Shown here piece after piece: positions 54,632-63,974 of a stretch of 64,000 nucleotides of DNA. The first letter of the stretch is position 1; every line of letters begins with the position of its first letter. The position numbers and the translations under genes were made by a program. The notes beneath the pieces were generated by a model, which saw only the letters and a program-made list of their open reading frames with translations, was not told the DNA's origin and did no database searches. The DNA comes from Flavihumibacter sp. ZG627 (lineage in GTDB: Bacteria; Bacteroidota; Bacteroidia; Chitinophagales; Chitinophagaceae): positions 101,587 to 165,586 of the forward strand of contig NZ_JPHF01000008.1 in the NCBI RefSeq assembly GCF_000814325.1. The letters run 5' to 3'.

Positions 54632-55639
54632 TTAAAAAGAAAAACAGTCACCGGTATTATTTCGCAGGATCATATCAATTTCCGATTCTGTTACTCCCGC
54701 TTTTTTCAGGGCAGGGAGTAGTTTCGTAAACAGGGTGCTATAAGGGATACTATTACCATTTTCGAAAAGATCCAGTTTATTGTAAGAGCCATTCTCAAGT
54801 ACAGCCCATCCATCATCATGAGAAATCAGCAGTCGATGAAGCATGTTCCTTTTTTTGAGGAAAAGGATCATACCTGCATATTGCTCCCATGATTTTTCAC
54901 TAACCCCATCCAGACTGATCCACACACCTTCATTCGCCAGCATTGCCCTTTCTTCATCGGTACCATTTTGTGCATGCACCCAGATCAGTTTCTCCGGTTT
55001 CCAGTTTGATTTCTTTAGTTGCTCAAACGCAGAAATGGCTGCCTGTCCACTCCCCGAGTGAATGGCTATAGGCAGTAAAGATTTCCTGCTTAGCAGTATA
55101 GCCGCCGCCAGCATTTTTGCTTCAATTGAATCGAGGGCAGAACTGCCGGCACCGAGTTTTATAAAGCCCGGCCTGATGCCTGTACCCCCGATACCATTGG
55201 TCCATTCTGCTTCCCAACGTGAAGCAATACCCGCAGCATTTTCAGTGAAGGCATAGGGTGGCAGGTACTTTTTATCAACCGCAGAATAGAGTCCGGTATT
55301 GGTAACAATATTAAGATCGGAGAGCTCCGAAAGCTTCTTCAGCAGGGCGGGATTCCTGCCGATAAAATTGGGCGTGCATTCAATAAGCGTGTTGATACCC
55401 TGGCCTTTGAGGCGAAGCAGTTGGGGAAGGATTTTTGCGATCACAACACTATCATCTCCCGGAACATCCACCACAGTGGCAGCCCCAATGAAATTGGTGA
55501 CGATATGTTCATGAGCGAGCGTTCTTCCTATAGCGTCGGCTTTAACCTTACCTCTAACCGTCATGATGTATTTCTGCTGCGCAAACAGCGGACAAGCAGA
55601 TAAGGAGAGCAACAAGAAAATTATTGACCTGGCTAACAT
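54632..55639 (-). CDS. Phosphotriesterase family hydrolase, exported
   Basis: A 335-residue protein of the phosphotriesterase-like amidohydrolase superfamily. A signal peptide (MLARSIIFLLLSLSACPLFAQ) precedes the first metal motif HEHI in RTLAHEHIVTNF. Further ligands fit in LPIAIHSGSG and the Asp of ISHDDGWA. The carbamylated Lys or equivalent acid would be in GFIKLGAGSS, as in this family. Likely a lactonase or esterase; the substrate is not evident. The gene is convergent with the RibD-like gene. Confidence 0.85.
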   Translation of the reverse strand: MLARSIIFLLLSLSACPLFAQQKYIMTVRGKVKADAIGRTLAHEHIVTNFIGAATVVDVPGDDSVVIAKILPQLLRLKGQGINTLIECTPNFIGRNPALLKKLSELSDLNIVTNTGLYSAVDKKYLPPYAFTENAAGIASRWEAEWTNGIGGTGIRPGFIKLGAGSSALDSIEAKMLAAAILLSRKSLLPIAIHSGSGQAAISAFEQLKKSNWKPEKLIWVHAQNGTDEERAMLANEGVWISLDGVSEKSWEQYAGMILFLKKRNMLHRLLISHDDGWAVLENGSYNKLDLFENGNSIPYSTLFTKLLPALKKAGVTESEIDMILRNNTGDCFSF

Positions 55640-55741
55640 TCAGATAATTTGATTGGGAAATGCAAACGCAGATATTTTTGCCAGAGCTAATTTAAGTAAC
55701 TAAATTCAGAGAGAAGATCCTACCCCTCTACTACCCTCCTT

Positions 55742-55749
55742 TAGTTTCG
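55742..55749 (+). promoter_or_regulatory. -7 promoter box TAGTTTCG of the NTF2-like lipoprotein gene
   Basis: TAGTTTCG is near the TAnnTTTG consensus, 40 bases before the ATG at 55790. Confidence 0.4.
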
Positions 55750-55789
55750 TTGCCCCCAACATTGTTTCTTTAACCCAAATAACCATATA

Positions 55790-56353
55790 ATGAAACAGTT
55801 ATTCCTATGGGGCATGATTGCCATGTTCCTTATTTCCTGCAACAATGAGAAGCCTGCTGCCGAAAACGCAGATGAGTCCACCACCACTACCACTACCACC
55901 GCTGCTACCAGGATGCCGGCAGAAATTGTAGCGGAGTCAAAGTACATTGATATGGGCAAAAATGCCATCGCTGCGCTATCGGGCGGAGATATTGACGGCT
56001 GGATGAAAGACTATGCCGACAATGCAGTCTATGCCTGGAACAATGGAGACAGTATTGTAGGAAAGCCGGCCATCACTGCTTATTGGAAAAAAAGGAGGAC
56101 AGAAGTGATCGATTCAATCACCTTTCATGATGCCATCTTTCTACCGGTGAGGGTTAACCAACCACAGAGCATTGAAGCGCCGGGTGTATGGCTGATGAGC
56201 TGGTACAGGGTGAATGCAAAATATAAATCAGGCAACAGCATGAGCCAGTGGATACACACCGATATGCATTTTGATGCCAATGATAAGATCGACAGAGTGA
56301 TAATGTACCTCGACAGATCGGTGATCAGGTCGGCGGAAAGCGGCAAGAAATAA
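55790..56353 (+). CDS. NTF2-like (SnoaL-type) lipoprotein
   Basis: A 187-residue lipoprotein with Cys near 18 (MFLISC). An acidic linker is followed by a run of seven Thr encoded by ACC and ACT codons. The remainder has the SnoaL/NTF2-like cone fold pattern: GDIDGWMKDYADNAVYAWNN, AITAYWKKRR, and a C-terminal HFDANDKIDRVIMYLDRS. No catalytic residues can be named. It is a single gene between its own promoter and a strong terminator. Confidence 0.8.
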   Translation: MKQLFLWGMIAMFLISCNNEKPAAENADESTTTTTTTAATRMPAEIVAESKYIDMGKNAIAALSGGDIDGWMKDYADNAVYAWNNGDSIVGKPAITAYWKKRRTEVIDSITFHDAIFLPVRVNQPQSIEAPGVWLMSWYRVNAKYKSGNSMSQWIHTDMHFDANDKIDRVIMYLDRSVIRSAESGKK

Positions 56354-56695
56354 AATATGACTCAAATATGTATCAGACAACTTTCTTCTTTAAGAAAGTT
56401 GTTTTTGTTTATTAATGTGCATAATTCATTGATAACCAGACTACACTAATCTGATTGCTTAATAATTGAATGCATTTAATCAGCTCATTCAGGCCCTACT
56501 TAACTAAATTTTACCCTGTATTAACACTTTCTTATCAAAAAGAATATTGTAGTACATAATACTTTATTTTCATCCGGCTCCTTAAAATAAAAAACCATCC
56601 TGTTGTGCAAAACAAGATGGCATCACTTTAAGAAGCTTTGAAATTTTCAATCCGGGAAGATTGATTCATTAATAACTTAAAATGTAACCAAAATT
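56354..56695. other. Spacer upstream of the second SusC
   Basis: A 342-base AT-rich spacer. It holds the terminator at 56377-56410, a possible TTG (56547) with TATTTTCA (56565-56572) promoter pair, and an imperfect inverted repeat CCATCCTGTT / AACAAGATGG (56595-56620, one mismatch, six-base loop). No gene is seen. Confidence 0.55.
56377..56410 (+). terminator. Intrinsic terminator of the NTF2-like gene
   Basis: ACAACTTTCTT and AAGAAAGTTGT form a perfect 11-bp stem with a CTTT loop, followed by TTTTGTTT. Confidence 0.9.
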
Positions 56696-59600
56696 ATGCA
56701 AAACTTTCTTTGCATGACTTCCTGTTTATCAGGAAGAACGCTTCGCCATTCATTGTTCTTTTTAAAACTCCTTACGCTTCTGATTATCACTGTGCCTTTT
56801 GCATCAATAGCTGCCCCAACAGGCAGATATATGGATGAAGTGTTGCTTGTAGAAATCAGCGGCAGGGTCACCGATGATGAGGGCAATCCTCTCTCGGGCG
56901 TGTCAGTAACCGTGGCCGGTACCAGCAGAGGAACCACTACTGATGCCGATGGACGGTTCACCATCCAGGCGCAGCCGGGAGAGGTGTTGGAATTTTCGAC
57001 GGTTGGGTTTGCTAAAACCTCCATTAAAGTATCTGCCACAGATAAGCAAATTAGCTTGTCGCTCAATAAGCAAAATACAAATCTGGAAGATGTTGTGGTG
57101 GTAGCTTACGGCACACAGAAAAAAGTAAACCTTACTGGTGCTGTTTCTACCATCAATTCAAAGGCCCTTGAAGCCAGGCCCGTACAAAATATGGGTCAGG
57201 CGCTGCAGGGCATGATCCCAGGACTTAATCTACAGGTTGGTGGACTTGGCGGCGAACTCAATAATACCATGGCTATAAATATCCGCGGGGGTGGAACAAT
57301 TGGTAACACCAGTTCTGCACCGTTGATTTTAATTGATGGCATGGAGGGCAACCTCAATGCCATCAATATGCAGGATGTTGAAAGCATTTCAGTATTGAAG
57401 GACGCATCTGCATCAGCGGTGTATGGGTCAAGGGCCGCATTCGGTGTAATTCTGATTACAACCAAAAAGGGCAAAGTGGGTAAACCAACGCTCAATTATA
57501 ACAACAATTTCCGCTGGACAAAGCCCCTTAATCTGCCAGAAATGCTGGATTCACACAAGTTTGCCCTCTATTGGAATGAGGCTGCAGCAAATGATGGTGA
57601 AGCTCCTAAGTTCGGTCAGGAAGTGCTGGACAGGATTGTGCAATACCAGAATGGTGAGATCGATTATGCAACTGTTCCAAATGCCAATGGTGATAGATGG
57701 CAGATGTATACAGGTTCAAATGCCAATACAGACTGGTTCAAAGAGCAATACAAAGCATCAGCTTTCTCTCAACAGCACGCGGTTAACCTGAATGGTGGAA
57801 GTGAAATGATCACTTACCTGTTCAGTGGCAGTTACCTCGACCAGGAAGGCCTGAGTCGCCACGCCAATGATGGTTTCCAGCGATACACTCTTACGGGAAA
57901 GCTCAATATGAAGTTGAACGAATACATAAAACTGAATTATACTTCCCGCTATATCCGCGAAGACTATGAGAAAGCAACACATATGTTCGATCTGTTCTAT
58001 CATAACATTGCACGCAGGTGGCCAACAGTTCCGGCAAAAGATCCAAACGGCAATTGGTCCGATGCAAGTGAGATCGCACAACTCAGGCAGGGAGGCCGAA
58101 CAAAAGATCAGACCGACTGGCTCTACCAGCAGGCTCAACTGGTCATTACTCCCCTGAAAGGATGGAACATTGTTGCTGACGGAAACTTCCGTATCACCAA
58201 TAACAACTGGCACCAGGCATACCAGCCCGCTTACAGCTATGATGTGAATGGCAATCCTTTCCCTCTTTCTGTTGGTTGGAATTCTGCCAACTATACTTCG
58301 GTTGGTGAATACAACAGTAAAGGCAATTATTTCAATACGAATATCTATTCCGATTATGAATTCAAACTGAAGCAGGATCATGCTTTTAAAGTGATGGCTG
58401 GCTTCAATTCGGAGCTAAATAAGCATCAAACAATCAGTGCCAGCAGAAATGGATTGATAAATCCAGACATACCTGTTCTGAACCTTGCTGTTGGTGAGAA
58501 CCGTGGCATTGGCGGCGAGTACCAGCATTGGGCAACATCGGGTTTCTTTGGAAGAATCAACTATAACTACAAGAGCCGCTATCTTCTGGAGATCAACTCA
58601 AGGTATGATGGAACGAGTAGGTATATGCGTGATAAGCGCTGGAACTTTTTTCCATCAGCCTCAATTGGATGGAATGTTGCAGAAGAAAAGTTCTGGTTTG
58701 TTGATAAAGTTGATATGTTTAAACTGAGGGCGTCATTTGGTGAACTGGGCAATCAGAATACCAATAGCTGGTATCCTTTTTACCTCACCATGCCGGTTGG
58801 AGTTAACAATGGCGGATGGCTGATCAACGGCGAACGACCCAATACTGCCAGCGCACCTGGACTGATCTCAACTTTCCTGACCTGGGAAAGGGTGCAGACC
58901 TGGAATTATGGATTTGACCTCGGTATGCTCAATAACAGGTTGCAACTGAATTTCGATTACTTCAAAAGGAAAACATTTGATATGGTTGGGCCCGCACCGG
59001 AGTTGCCGGTGACTTTGGGCACTGGAGTGCCACAGATCAATAATACAGATATGGAATCTTATGGCTTTGAATTGGAGGCCAGTTGGAAAGACCATATCGG
59101 AAAACTAAATTATTCTGTTCGGGCAGTACTAGCCGATGACCAGCAAAAGATCACCCGTTATCCCAATACTTCCGGATCACTTGCCAATTGGTATGAAGGT
59201 AGAATGGTTGGAGAGATCTGGGGATTCACTACTATCGGTATAGCGCAGACGAAGGAGGAGATGGATGCACATCTGGCAAAAACGACCCAGCCGCTTGGTG
59301 GTAACTGGGGCGCTGGTGATATCATGTACGCCGACCTGAACGGTGATGGTAAAGTTGATGGTGGTGCAAATACATTAAGTAATCCCGGCGACCGCAAAAT
59401 TATCGGATCGTCTGCACCCAGGTTCAGGTACAGTTTTGATTTGGGTGCTGATTACAATGGTTTTGATTTGAGAGTTTTCCTCCAGGGAGTTGGTAAGCGC
59501 GACTGGATGCCGAATGGTCCCTATTTCTGGGGGGCAAGCGGAGGCATGTGGCAGTCCGCAGGTTTCGAAACCCATATGGATTATTTCAGGGATGAGAACT

Positions 59601-59944
59601 CCACCATGGTAAAAGCAGGCGTGGCAGGTGTAAATACGAATTCATATTTTCCAAAGCCCTATTTCAATACAGGTAAAAACCAGCAGACCCAAACCCGCTA
59701 CCTGCAGAATGCAGCCTATATGCGCGTAAAGAATATACAGGTTGGGTATACATTGCCAAGGAATATGTTACGCCGGATTGGTGTAAGCAACCTGAGGATA
59801 TTCTTATCAGGAGAGAACCTTTTCACCATCACCAAGATGATAGACACGTTTGATCCGGAAACTGTTGCTCTTAGTGGCTGGAACGATGGTAAAACCTACC
59901 CCCTGGCCAAGGTATTGTCCTGCGGCCTCAATGTTAACTTTTAA
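56696..59944 (+). CDS. SusC/RagA family TonB-linked outer-membrane protein (second)
   Basis: Outer-membrane transporter of 1082 residues. After the signal (HSLFFLKLLTLLIITVPFAS) come the CarboxypepD_reg-like domain (SGRVTDDEGNPLSGVSVTVAG), the TonB-box region LEDVVVVAYGTQKKV, and the plug with RPVQNMGQALQGMIPGLNL and ILKDASASAVYGSRAAFGVILITTKKGK. The barrel follows. No STN domain is visible. The start is uncertain; a second ATG lies at 56714. It pairs with the SusD downstream. The glycan is unknown because no enzyme lies beside it in this window. Confidence 0.93.
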   Translation: MQNFLCMTSCLSGRTLRHSLFFLKLLTLLIITVPFASIAAPTGRYMDEVLLVEISGRVTDDEGNPLSGVSVTVAGTSRGTTTDADGRFTIQAQPGEVLEFSTVGFAKTSIKVSATDKQISLSLNKQNTNLEDVVVVAYGTQKKVNLTGAVSTINSKALEARPVQNMGQALQGMIPGLNLQVGGLGGELNNTMAINIRGGGTIGNTSSAPLILIDGMEGNLNAINMQDVESISVLKDASASAVYGSRAAFGVILITTKKGKVGKPTLNYNNNFRWTKPLNLPEMLDSHKFALYWNEAAANDGEAPKFGQEVLDRIVQYQNGEIDYATVPNANGDRWQMYTGSNANTDWFKEQYKASAFSQQHAVNLNGGSEMITYLFSGSYLDQEGLSRHANDGFQRYTLTGKLNMKLNEYIKLNYTSRYIREDYEKATHMFDLFYHNIARRWPTVPAKDPNGNWSDASEIAQLRQGGRTKDQTDWLYQQAQLVITPLKGWNIVADGNFRITNNNWHQAYQPAYSYDVNGNPFPLSVGWNSANYTSVGEYNSKGNYFNTNIYSDYEFKLKQDHAFKVMAGFNSELNKHQTISASRNGLINPDIPVLNLAVGENRGIGGEYQHWATSGFFGRINYNYKSRYLLEINSRYDGTSRYMRDKRWNFFPSASIGWNVAEEKFWFVDKVDMFKLRASFGELGNQNTNSWYPFYLTMPVGVNNGGWLINGERPNTASAPGLISTFLTWERVQTWNYGFDLGMLNNRLQLNFDYFKRKTFDMVGPAPELPVTLGTGVPQINNTDMESYGFELEASWKDHIGKLNYSVRAVLADDQQKITRYPNTSGSLANWYEGRMVGEIWGFTTIGIAQTKEEMDAHLAKTTQPLGGNWGAGDIMYADLNGDGKVDGGANTLSNPGDRKIIGSSAPRFRYSFDLGADYNGFDLRVFLQGVGKRDWMPNGPYFWGASGGMWQSAGFETHMDYFRDENSTMVKAGVAGVNTNSYFPKPYFNTGKNQQTQTRYLQNAAYMRVKNIQVGYTLPRNMLRRIGVSNLRIFLSGENLFTITKMIDTFDPETVALSGWNDGKTYPLAKVLSCGLNVNF

Positions 59945-59946
59945 TC

Positions 59947-61965
59947 ATGCCAGGAAAAATGAAACAGAAAATGAAAATATCAATGATCAATATCAGGAAG
60001 ACAGGTATCGTGATGTTGCTGGCCATTTCAGCAGCCGCCTGTAATAAATTCACCGATCGACCACCTTTATCCAGTATCACTCCTGATCAGTTTCTTTTAA
60101 GGGAAGCTGACCTTGCGGCCTACACTGTTGCCCGCTATAATTTCCCAACTCATGGAGGCTGGGGGCCGGGTACTTTCAGTATCGACAATCATACAGATAA
60201 CCAGGCCAGCAGCGGAGCTTCTACCCGTTGGGTTCCCGGCGAATGGCGCGTACCACAAGACGGGGGCAGCTGGAACTTTGGTAATATCAGACATCTGAAC
60301 TATTACCTGGAAACAGTGGTGCCCCGCTGGAAAGCAGGAACGCTCACAGGTGCTGCATCAGCCATCGACCATTATGTAGGAGAGGGATATTTTCTTCGGG
60401 CATATGAATATTTCGACAAAGTTCAAGCCTATGGTGATTACCCGATCATACGCCAAACCTTACCCGATGTTAAGGAATTGCTGGTTGAAGCATCCAAACG
60501 AAGGCCACGTAATGAGGTAGCGCGGTTTATACTTAGTGATCTTGATTCTGCCATCTCACTATTAGGTGTAAGCGCACCACAGGGGGCAAAAAACCGTTTG
60601 AACAAATATGCCGCTCTGCTCTTTAAATCAAGGGTTGCACTCCATGAAGCCACCTGGCTAAAATACCACAAAGGAACGGCACAAGTTCCGGGAGGTGCCA
60701 ACTGGCCAGGTAACGGTAAGGTGGAGAATTTCAGCATAAATATAGATGCTGAAATAAGTCACTTCCTCACAGAAGCTATGGAAGCATCTGCTGAAGTGGC
60801 TGATGCTATACAACTGGTGAATAATACTAAGGAAGACGGCTACAATTCATCGGCTAATCCCTACTTCACTATGTTCGGCGACATAAATGCAGGCAAGTAC
60901 TCCGAAGTATTGTTATGGAGGGCTTATGACGCTACAAAAACAATCAACCATAACGTGAATCATTATGTGAATCAGAATGGTGGAAATACCGGATTCACCC
61001 GTGGATTAGTGGATAATTTCCTTATGGCCAACGGCCTGCCTATTTATGCAGTGGGATCAGGGTATGAGGGCGACGAATATGTGAACGATGTTAAATCGGG
61101 TAGGGATAACCGTTTGCAACTGTTCATGAAGGTGCCGGGCGACCTCCGCTTTACTGATAAAATGGCCGGTGGAAATCCAATTGTGGAAGGAAATCCTGAT
61201 ATCATCGGTCTGGCGGAAACACGTTACGTTACCGGGTACGCGCTGAAAAAAGGAATGTCATACCTATCGGCACAGGCTGAAGGAAATGTGGGTACCACTG
61301 GCAGTATTGTATTCCGCGCTGCAGAAGCCTACCTTAACTATATTGAGGCCTCCTACTTAAAAGAGGGTACTATTAACAGCAAGGCCGATCAGTATTGGAA
61401 AGCAATACGTAGCCGGGCAGGCATTAACCCTGATTATATGATCACCGTGGCGGCTACCGATATGAATAAAGAGGCACTAAATGATTTCGGGGCATATTCC
61501 GCCGCACAAATATTATCTGATCCAATCCTGTACAATATCCGCCGCGAAAGAAGGTCGGAACTTATTGCCGAAGGACTTCGTTACTTCGACCTCAAACGTT
61601 GGCGATCAATGGACCAGCTAAAAACCAGTCCATATATCATTGAAGGCTTCCGATTGTGGGGACCGATGCAGGACTGGTATAAAGATGCAACGGGACAATC
61701 GAGGCTTATAGAAGCAGGCACTCCCGGTAAAACCGCCAACGTTTCACTGAAAACTGAAAGCAATTACCTAAGGCCTTATCGTGTGAACCTTACATCCAGC
61801 AATTTTTGGGTTAATGGTTATAAGTGGGCCTTTGCTCATTACCTGGAGCCAATAGCAATTAACCATTTCCTGCAGGCTTCAACCACAGCGGGTGATATAA
61901 ATAGTTCAGTAATTTATCAAAACCCTGGTTGGCCTTTGGAGGCTAATATGGGCGCATTAGAATAA
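59947..61965 (+). CDS. SusD/RagB family lipoprotein (second)
   Basis: A lipoprotein of up to 672 residues, longer than the first SusD. The signal ends at the lipobox AISAAAC (GIVMLLAISAAAC). SusD features are GEGYFLRAYEYFDKVQAYGDYPII and YNIRRERRSELIAEGLRYFDLKRWRSMDQL. Several starts are possible; the ATG at 59959 has AGGA a few bases upstream and may be preferred. It follows the second SusC by two bases, a classic pair. Confidence 0.93.
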   Translation: MPGKMKQKMKISMINIRKTGIVMLLAISAAACNKFTDRPPLSSITPDQFLLREADLAAYTVARYNFPTHGGWGPGTFSIDNHTDNQASSGASTRWVPGEWRVPQDGGSWNFGNIRHLNYYLETVVPRWKAGTLTGAASAIDHYVGEGYFLRAYEYFDKVQAYGDYPIIRQTLPDVKELLVEASKRRPRNEVARFILSDLDSAISLLGVSAPQGAKNRLNKYAALLFKSRVALHEATWLKYHKGTAQVPGGANWPGNGKVENFSINIDAEISHFLTEAMEASAEVADAIQLVNNTKEDGYNSSANPYFTMFGDINAGKYSEVLLWRAYDATKTINHNVNHYVNQNGGNTGFTRGLVDNFLMANGLPIYAVGSGYEGDEYVNDVKSGRDNRLQLFMKVPGDLRFTDKMAGGNPIVEGNPDIIGLAETRYVTGYALKKGMSYLSAQAEGNVGTTGSIVFRAAEAYLNYIEASYLKEGTINSKADQYWKAIRSRAGINPDYMITVAATDMNKEALNDFGAYSAAQILSDPILYNIRRERRSELIAEGLRYFDLKRWRSMDQLKTSPYIIEGFRLWGPMQDWYKDATGQSRLIEAGTPGKTANVSLKTESNYLRPYRVNLTSSNFWVNGYKWAFAHYLEPIAINHFLQASTTAGDINSSVIYQNPGWPLEANMGALE

Positions 61966-62008
61966 ATCTTTTCTTTTTTAGTAGCAGTCGTTTGTATTAT
62001 GCTTGAAG

Positions 62009-62041
62009 GAGGCCGGTAAGATTACCGGCCTCTATTTTTTT
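62009..62041 (+). terminator. Intrinsic terminator of the second SusC/SusD pair
   Basis: GAGGCCGGTAA pairs with TTACCGGCCTC across a two-base gap, so the tip opens to a small loop. TATTTTTTT follows. Confidence 0.88.
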
Positions 62042-62179
62042 AATTTGCCCAATAATTATTGAGATGAAACAAAATCATTTGGCATTCCTATACTGGCGAT
62101 TAAGATGTATGTTGACTAGATCAGAAGAGTTTACTATTAAGAATGCTGTATCGTACCTTAGCCACAACCAAATGAACTC

Positions 62180-63097
62180 ATGCTCGATATAGTTATAAAA
62201 GCGCGCATTGCAAATATCAGCGAGGCCATGAAAGTAAAGCGGATACTTCCTTTCAGGCTGCGTCGAATGGTTGGACCATTTATTTTCCTTGACCATGCAG
62301 GTCCGGTGGCAGAGGTTCCTAAAACATGGTCGTCACTTGATGTAAAACCGCATCCGCATATCGGGTTATCAACGGTGAGCTACCTGTTCAATGGACAGGT
62401 AACGCATCGCGATAGCCTTGGAGTGGAGCAGGTGATACGACCCGGGGAAGTGAACTGGATGACTGCCGGCAGTGGCATAGCACATTCGGAACGATTTGAA
62501 AATCCGGCTGCTTTGGCGGGTGGGGCATTGGAGATGATCCAGACATGGGTGGCGTTACCGGAGAAAGATGAGGAATCAGCTCCATCGTTTGCAAACTATA
62601 AGCCGGAACAACTTCCTGTGTTCACTGATACGGGAGTGTGGATGCGATTAATAGCCGGCAATGCCTATGGACTAGCGGGTAAAGTGACCACCCATTCTCC
62701 CCTATTCTATTTACATGTTGAGCTGGAGCAGGGTGCCCGTTTTGGATTACCCCCTGAGCATGAAGAAAGGGGCATTTATATAGCGAAAGGTGTGCTGGAA
62801 GTAAATGGTGTCAGCTACCGGGAAGGACAAATGCTGGTATTCACAAAAGGCGCCGATTCCTTGATAAGTGCCATAACCAGCAGCACGCTGATGATGATGG
62901 GCGGTGAGCCATTGGGAGAGCGGTTTATCTGGTGGAATTTTGTTTCATCGCGTAAAGAAAGGATAGAGCAGGCAAAGGAGGATTGGAAGCAGGGAAGGAT
63001 ACTCCTGCCCCCTACCGATAATGAGGAGTTCATTCCATTACCAGATGATAATTCACGTCCGGCGGGCAGTGCGCCGAGGCCGGAGCCTTTATCCTGA
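62180..63097 (+). CDS. Pirin family protein
   Basis: A 305-residue bicupin of the pirin family. The metal-binding motif KPHPHIGLSTVSYLFNGQVTHRDS, followed by TAGSGIAHSE, supplies the three His and one Glu that bind iron. The C-terminal cupin has EHEERGIYIAKGVLEVNG, and a trailing tail is rich in Pro and Arg. Some pirins have quercetinase-like activity. The gene stands alone. A possible TACCTTAG box lies about 20 bases upstream. Confidence 0.92.
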   Translation: MLDIVIKARIANISEAMKVKRILPFRLRRMVGPFIFLDHAGPVAEVPKTWSSLDVKPHPHIGLSTVSYLFNGQVTHRDSLGVEQVIRPGEVNWMTAGSGIAHSERFENPAALAGGALEMIQTWVALPEKDEESAPSFANYKPEQLPVFTDTGVWMRLIAGNAYGLAGKVTTHSPLFYLHVELEQGARFGLPPEHEERGIYIAKGVLEVNGVSYREGQMLVFTKGADSLISAITSSTLMMMGGEPLGERFIWWNFVSSRKERIEQAKEDWKQGRILLPPTDNEEFIPLPDDNSRPAGSAPRPEPLS

Positions 63098-63121
63098 GAA
63101 ATTTTAAAAGAAAAACCGCGC

Positions 63122-63193
63122 GAGCCAATTATTCGGAAATGAGCCGATTGTCACCGGCTGATGAGCCAATTATTTGAATGGATGAGCCAATTA
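63122..63193. repeat. Four direct GAGCCAATTA-type repeats, about 21-bp period
   Basis: Cores start at 63122, 63141, 63163 and 63184 (spacings 19, 22 and 21), with consensus TGAGCCRATTR followed in most units by a CCGG-like stretch. An inverted copy ATTGGCTCAT lies at 63431-63440. The layout resembles the multiple terminal repeats of IS21-family elements, but no transposase is nearby. Confidence 0.6.
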
Positions 63194-63334
63194 ACCGGGT
63201 TCTTTTGTAAATGGATTCTTTTCAATTTCAACTTTTGTGATGGAATCTTTGAGCTCGAATTGAGATAGCCAAACCTTATTATATCCGGAAATAGGCGGGG
63301 TGCAGCCACATCTCCCCTTTTTATGAAAAATCAT

Positions 63335-63378
63335 CAACCGGGGATCAACCTGGGATCCTCCGGGGATCCTCCGGCATA
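63335..63378. repeat. 11-bp tandem array, GC-rich
   Basis: Four units start every 11 bases at 63335, 63346, 63357 and 63368: CAACCGGGGAT, CAACCTGGGAT, CCTCCGGGGAT and CCTCCGGCATA. Its third unit shares 8 of 11 bases with CCTCGAAGGAT in the array at 63654-63708. Confidence 0.75.
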
Positions 63379-63653
63379 ATTTTAACCGAGGCCCAACCGA
63401 GAAGGCACCGGGGCTTCACCAACCACCCCGATTGGCTCATTGGGAGGGATGGGGGGGGGTAAAAATAAAAAATGGGTTACTAAATCGGGGGTTCGTGCAT
63501 CAAATATGGCGTTTGTGTATATCAATTGTCTGTTTGTCCAGTTTGATTTGGAAACCCCTGCCTCCGTAACGTATAATTGTTCTATCATGGTCAATGGAAA
63601 CTCAAGTATTATTTGGATTAAAATATCTCGCAAATCCATCCGATTCTAAGGCG

Positions 63654-63708
63654 TTCCGAACCCCGCTCGAAGGATGCTCGAAGGACCCTCGAAGGATTGT
63701 CGAACCAA
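63654..63708. repeat. 11-bp tandem array, CTCGAAGGAT type
   Basis: Five units start every 11 bases from 63654: TTCCGAACCCC, GCTCGAAGGAT, GCTCGAAGGAC, CCTCGAAGGAT and TGTCGAACCAA. The middle three are almost identical and the outer two are degenerate. Confidence 0.75.
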
Positions 63709-63926
63709 TAAGCACGAACGGGTCATAGCCCTTTCACTCACCATTTCGTAATCTCATTCTTGTTCTGCTGTTTGGAGGGATGCCGAAAAAAAGTCCTTCA
63801 TTATTCTTAAGTGGAAATTCCACTCTGCATAATCATTATTTTCCGTCAATAATTAATCACAGAAATTAATGGAGACAAAATCGCTGCCATAAGAGAATTG
63901 ATTCGAAATTTGTACCCGACTAATAG

Positions 63927-63974
63927 TGGTCATTCAGACCCGGAATAAGGTGGTCAGCTTCAGTGGAATTTCCA
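63927..63974. mobile_element. Possible IS21-type element end
   Basis: Two 24-base direct units, TGGTCA at 63927 and 63951, each followed 12-14 bases later by (C/G)NGGAAT (CCGGAAT at 63940-63946 and GTGGAAT at 63963-63969). TGGTCA with CCGGAAT in tandem is a pattern I associate with IS21-family ends. No transposase is visible before the window ends, so this is tentative. Confidence 0.4.

Noticed and set aside
63382..63639. Open frame on the minus strand near the window end
   Set aside because: It has no recognised motif, its C-terminal part runs through the repeat region, and an equally long frame exists on the other strand. Coding is not supported.
63335..63708. CRISPR array
   Set aside because: The repeats are only 11 bases, contiguous and without spacers, and no cas gene is present.
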